Shown here: piece by piece, positions 61,813 to 64,000 of the stretch | How the letters are laid out: each line of letters begins with the position of its first letter | Numbering within the stretch: the stretch's first letter is position 1 | Assembly (NCBI GenBank): GCA_951799405.1 | Contig: OX637333.1 | Span: 28,354,785 to 28,418,784, forward strand | DNA length: 64,000 nucleotides | Source: Agapetus fuscipes | Taxonomy: Eukaryota > Arthropoda > Insecta > Trichoptera > Glossosomatidae | Direction of reading: 5' to 3' | The notes under the pieces: generated by a model | Told to the model about the DNA's origin: nothing | Databases searched by the model: none | The model's input: only the letters and a program-made list of their open reading frames with translations | Position numbers and translations under genes: made by a program

Positions 61813-62185
61813 ACGATTTTACTCTCCTATACCTGTGTACTATATTTACAATTTTTATTTCGAAACCAGTTTTCAAAATCTTACAAATTGCAATTTGTGG
61901 ATTCACCAGTAGAGCCTTTCAAGCATATTTTGCCGCCTTTCCCTGAGTACCTGCCCCGTGCTGCTCGCGTGCCGAGGCTTCACTTTTATTCTTCGTTTCT
62001 TTTTTTTATTCTTACGCAGTTCTTGCCTGCGCGCAAATTATCATCTTAGGGTTAAAATAATTCACGCGTTATGTAACCACGCGCTTAACCCGCAAATGCC
62101 TCATTCATTTCAATTTAATTATTTTCCATTTGTGCAAGTTTACAAAATCTACAAAAAGTTTGAATGAGATGCTACCGAGTCCACG
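61813..62185. other. Gene-free stretch
   Basis: No supported gene is seen. The open frame at 61774-62049 starts inside repeat sequence and has no recognisable domain. Confidence 0.35.
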
Positions 62186-62187
62186 GC

Positions 62188-62690
62188 TGAAAGTCTCATC
62201 CCCACAGTAATTCTTACCTAACGAACATCGGTAATATTAATTGCATGTAGACTAATCAGCTGTTCATCGTGGATCGACAGGTCTTTATACATATATTACC
62301 GATATTCGGTAGGTAAGAAAAACACCCAAATATCTCGTTGATTTAATCAAACCAGTCCCCCTCGGCAAAAAAAGCCTAACACTGCGCTCGGCTGAGTCTG
62401 GAGCCAAATCAAGGATTGAAGAACATATAAGAAGAGTTAACACAATGTTTGGAGAGCGTGCATTTGCAGTTGCTGGCCCTCTGGCCTGGAACCACCTGTC
62501 ACATCATGTGACAGAGCTAGAGGAATATGGAAAGTTCCGGAATGCACTGAAGACAAGCAAATTTCTGGCATCGTTTGCACCAGCGCCCTTGGAGTGACTA
62601 CATCACGAAACGGCGCTATAAAGAAATCATCAACTCATCATCATCATCATCAGTAAGAATTACCGTGGTGATGAGACTTCCAGCCCAGAA
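62188..62690. mobile_element. Palindromic MITE P split by a LINE insertion
   Basis: The left part 62188-62319 (GGCTGAAAGTCTCATCCCCA to TATTCGGTAGGTAAGAA) and right part 62653-62690 (GTAAGAATTACCGTGGTGAT to GACTTCCAGCCC) reconstitute one copy once the insert at 62320-62652 and one GTAAGAA are removed. Confidence 0.8.
62320..62652 (+). pseudogene. CR1/L2-type LINE 3' end with (ATC)n tail and GTAAGAA duplication
   Basis: Open frame to the stop at 62595-62597: LRSAESGAKSRIEEHIRRV, MFGERAFAVAGPLAWNHL, FRNALKTSKFLASF. It is the same post-RT segment as at 4353-4588 and 37317-37826. The 3' end is a CATCATCAT run. GTAAGAA at 62313-62319 and 62653-62659 is the target duplication. A clean 5'-truncated retrotransposition event. 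Confidence 0.85.
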
Positions 62691-62754
62691 TAAATGCTCT
62701 TCGATTTCCTGGTAAATTGATGGTTTTCGAAATGCGCCTTAATCCAGAATTGAC

Positions 62755-63010
62755 CTATAGGTTGGTATGCGGCTGACCACCCATACTGTAAAAAATGGTT
62801 CACTTTGCCAATGTCACCCCTGCTTCAGGGAAGGTCGGCAAGAGTTGCAGGGCTTATGTTCATTTGAGATTGGGTTTTTTATATTGTAGGTCCACATGCG
62901 GCATGTGTAATTGCAAAATTATGCATGTCTGCTTGTGGGAATGCATTTAATATGAATCTCAAATGATACATATCTTTGCAGCTTAGATTTAGATTTTAGA
63001 TTTTAGACTT
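62755..63010 (+). mobile_element. T-unit, near full length
   Basis: It runs from TGACCTATAGGTTGGTATGC to GCAGCTTAGATTTAGATTTT. The GCTTCAGGGAAGG core has one change. Confidence 0.85.
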
Positions 63011-63880
63011 CCTTGTAATTAATTCACTTACTATGAGAAGTTACACTCAATAATTTGTTTTATCCACGATTTCGAAAATCAGTGAATCAACACTTATTTA
63101 GTTTTACCTTTAAGGTGGCGATATGTAGGACATAAGATTTGGCCGGGACGGTGCGTCGCCAAACGCTGGCCAATCAGCGCATCGGATTAAGTTTGTTAGG
63201 AGGATCTTTGCGGCCAGCGAATGGCGTATCAAAGAAAAAGGACTAAATAAGCTCGATAAATTGCTTTTGTGATCTTCAATGTTATTTTTTGTCTCGGCAG
63301 GACGCAGAGGGTTAAAGCATTTTACTTAGAGTGTTGCGTGGAGATCTTGTATGAGAATTAGCGTTAAATTATTTTGTTCACGAACTGCAAAGGGTAAGCA
63401 ACTTGGGTTTTTGTTACTTTTCGAGTTATCATTAAAAATGATAGAAATTTCCAGAAATAACAGTGTTGACAATTAAATGGTTGGGTTGAGTTTAAATTGG
63501 AATTATGATCGTTTGACATGTTTACAAATTTAATAACCATTATAAGTAATGAATAATTTTGAATATACGTCATTATTGATGCCCACACGGGTTCATCCTT
63601 CATCACCAACAATGATGTCTCCTGATTGTTTGGCTGAAATGGTGGTGAAAATTTCGTTTATATTTAAAATAGCATACTGGAAAATAATAAGATAATTTGT
63701 ATTTTCAATCAATCAAGTCGAAACGAACATTCTGATTTAAAAATTCTCGGTGGACAAACACTACAGCTTTATATGATAAGGATCCTTAGCAACCAATAAC
63801 CAAATATGATGCAGGTTGTTTCTATTTTTAAATGTCAAAGATTTTTGTACTTCTTTTTTTGTAATTCTTTTGTATTCTTT
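63011..63880. other. Mostly unassigned stretch with repeat R and E scraps
   Basis: Repeat R (CACTTACTATGAGAAGTTAC, CACGATTTCGAAAATCAG) lies at 63025-63080 and a repeat E scrap (AGCAACCAATAACCAAATAT) at 63788-63807. No gene is seen. Confidence 0.45.
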
Positions 63881-63883
63881 GAG

Positions 63884-64000
63884 GTTGATATGAGGCTGAC
63901 CACCCATACTGTAAAAAATGGTTTACTTTGTCAATGTCACCCCTGTTTCAGGGAAGGTCGGCAAAAGTTGCAAGGTTTATTTTCATGTGAGGTTTGGATT
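63884..64000 (+). mobile_element. T-unit, runs off the window end
   Basis: AGGTTGATATGAGGCTGACC through TTTCAGGGAAGGTCGGCAAA to GTGAGGTTTGGATT at the last base. Confidence 0.85.

Noticed and set aside
3030..63000. CRISPR-like arrays
   Set aside because: The many dispersed near-identical units are spaced irregularly in both orientations and are retroelement ends, not regularly spaced repeats with spacers.

Overview
The window looks like ordinary nuclear DNA of an insect or other arthropod. It is AT-rich and crowded with transposable-element debris, and it has one recognisable host gene. The arthropod call rests on a secreted low-complexity cuticle-type protein, a TATA plus TCAGT promoter, GT-AG splicing, and the kinds of elements present (RTE-like and other LINEs, tRNA/5S SINEs, Penelope, hAT, Harbinger). 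The insect order cannot be decided from this sequence.

Host gene (minus strand, 18882 to about 10600). A TATA box and an arthropod initiator precede a four-codon first exon (18808-18797, M-N-R-L) that ends in a consensus GTGAGT donor. A 6442-base phase-0 intron follows. Exon 2 (12354-11161) then completes a signal peptide and encodes a Gly-rich segment, about 245 residues of PY-V-EKKVPYEV-type repeats, and a C-terminal EHSYGGG tandem. The predicted protein has 401 residues.

Everything else is repeats. The dominant family, called here the T-unit, is about 240 bases long. It begins at a sharp TTCCTTGACTTATAGG boundary and ends in a (TTAGA)n or (ATAGATT)n microsatellite. About 50 copies or pieces are present. 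Where 5' sequence survives (7885, 8322, 35715, 35735, 43661, 53941) the unit is the 3' end of an RTE-like LINE, about 100 bases after its stop codon. Three SINE families occur. SINE1 has a TAGCTCAGTTGG A box and a GGTTCGAATCC B box. SINE2 has a tRNA head, which in its longest copies is preceded by a 5S rRNA-derived head. SINE3 has a Leu/Ser-like tRNA head. One SINE2 tail type matches the 3' end of a LINE at 54361-54766, which suggests a SINE-LINE partnership. Other content: C-terminal pieces of about six LINE lineages, a Penelope GIY-YIG endonuclease fragment, many palindromic or TIR-bearing MITEs (several with readable target duplications), and a roughly 600-base minisatellite at 55300-55915.

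Layout. 1-9.1 kb: nested MITEs, LINE fragments and T-units. 9.1-19.4 kb: the cuticle-type gene with repeats in its intron. 19.5-37.8 kb: Penelope and LINE fragments, dense T-units and SINE1. 37.9-51.8 kb: SINE2, SINE1 and the longest RTE-like 3' end. 51.8-64 kb: MITE nests, LINE ends, minisatellite and 5S-tRNA SINEs. No intact transposase or reverse transcriptase gene, rRNA gene, genuine tRNA gene or CRISPR array was found. Repeat boundaries are eye-aligned and usually good to within about 10 bases.
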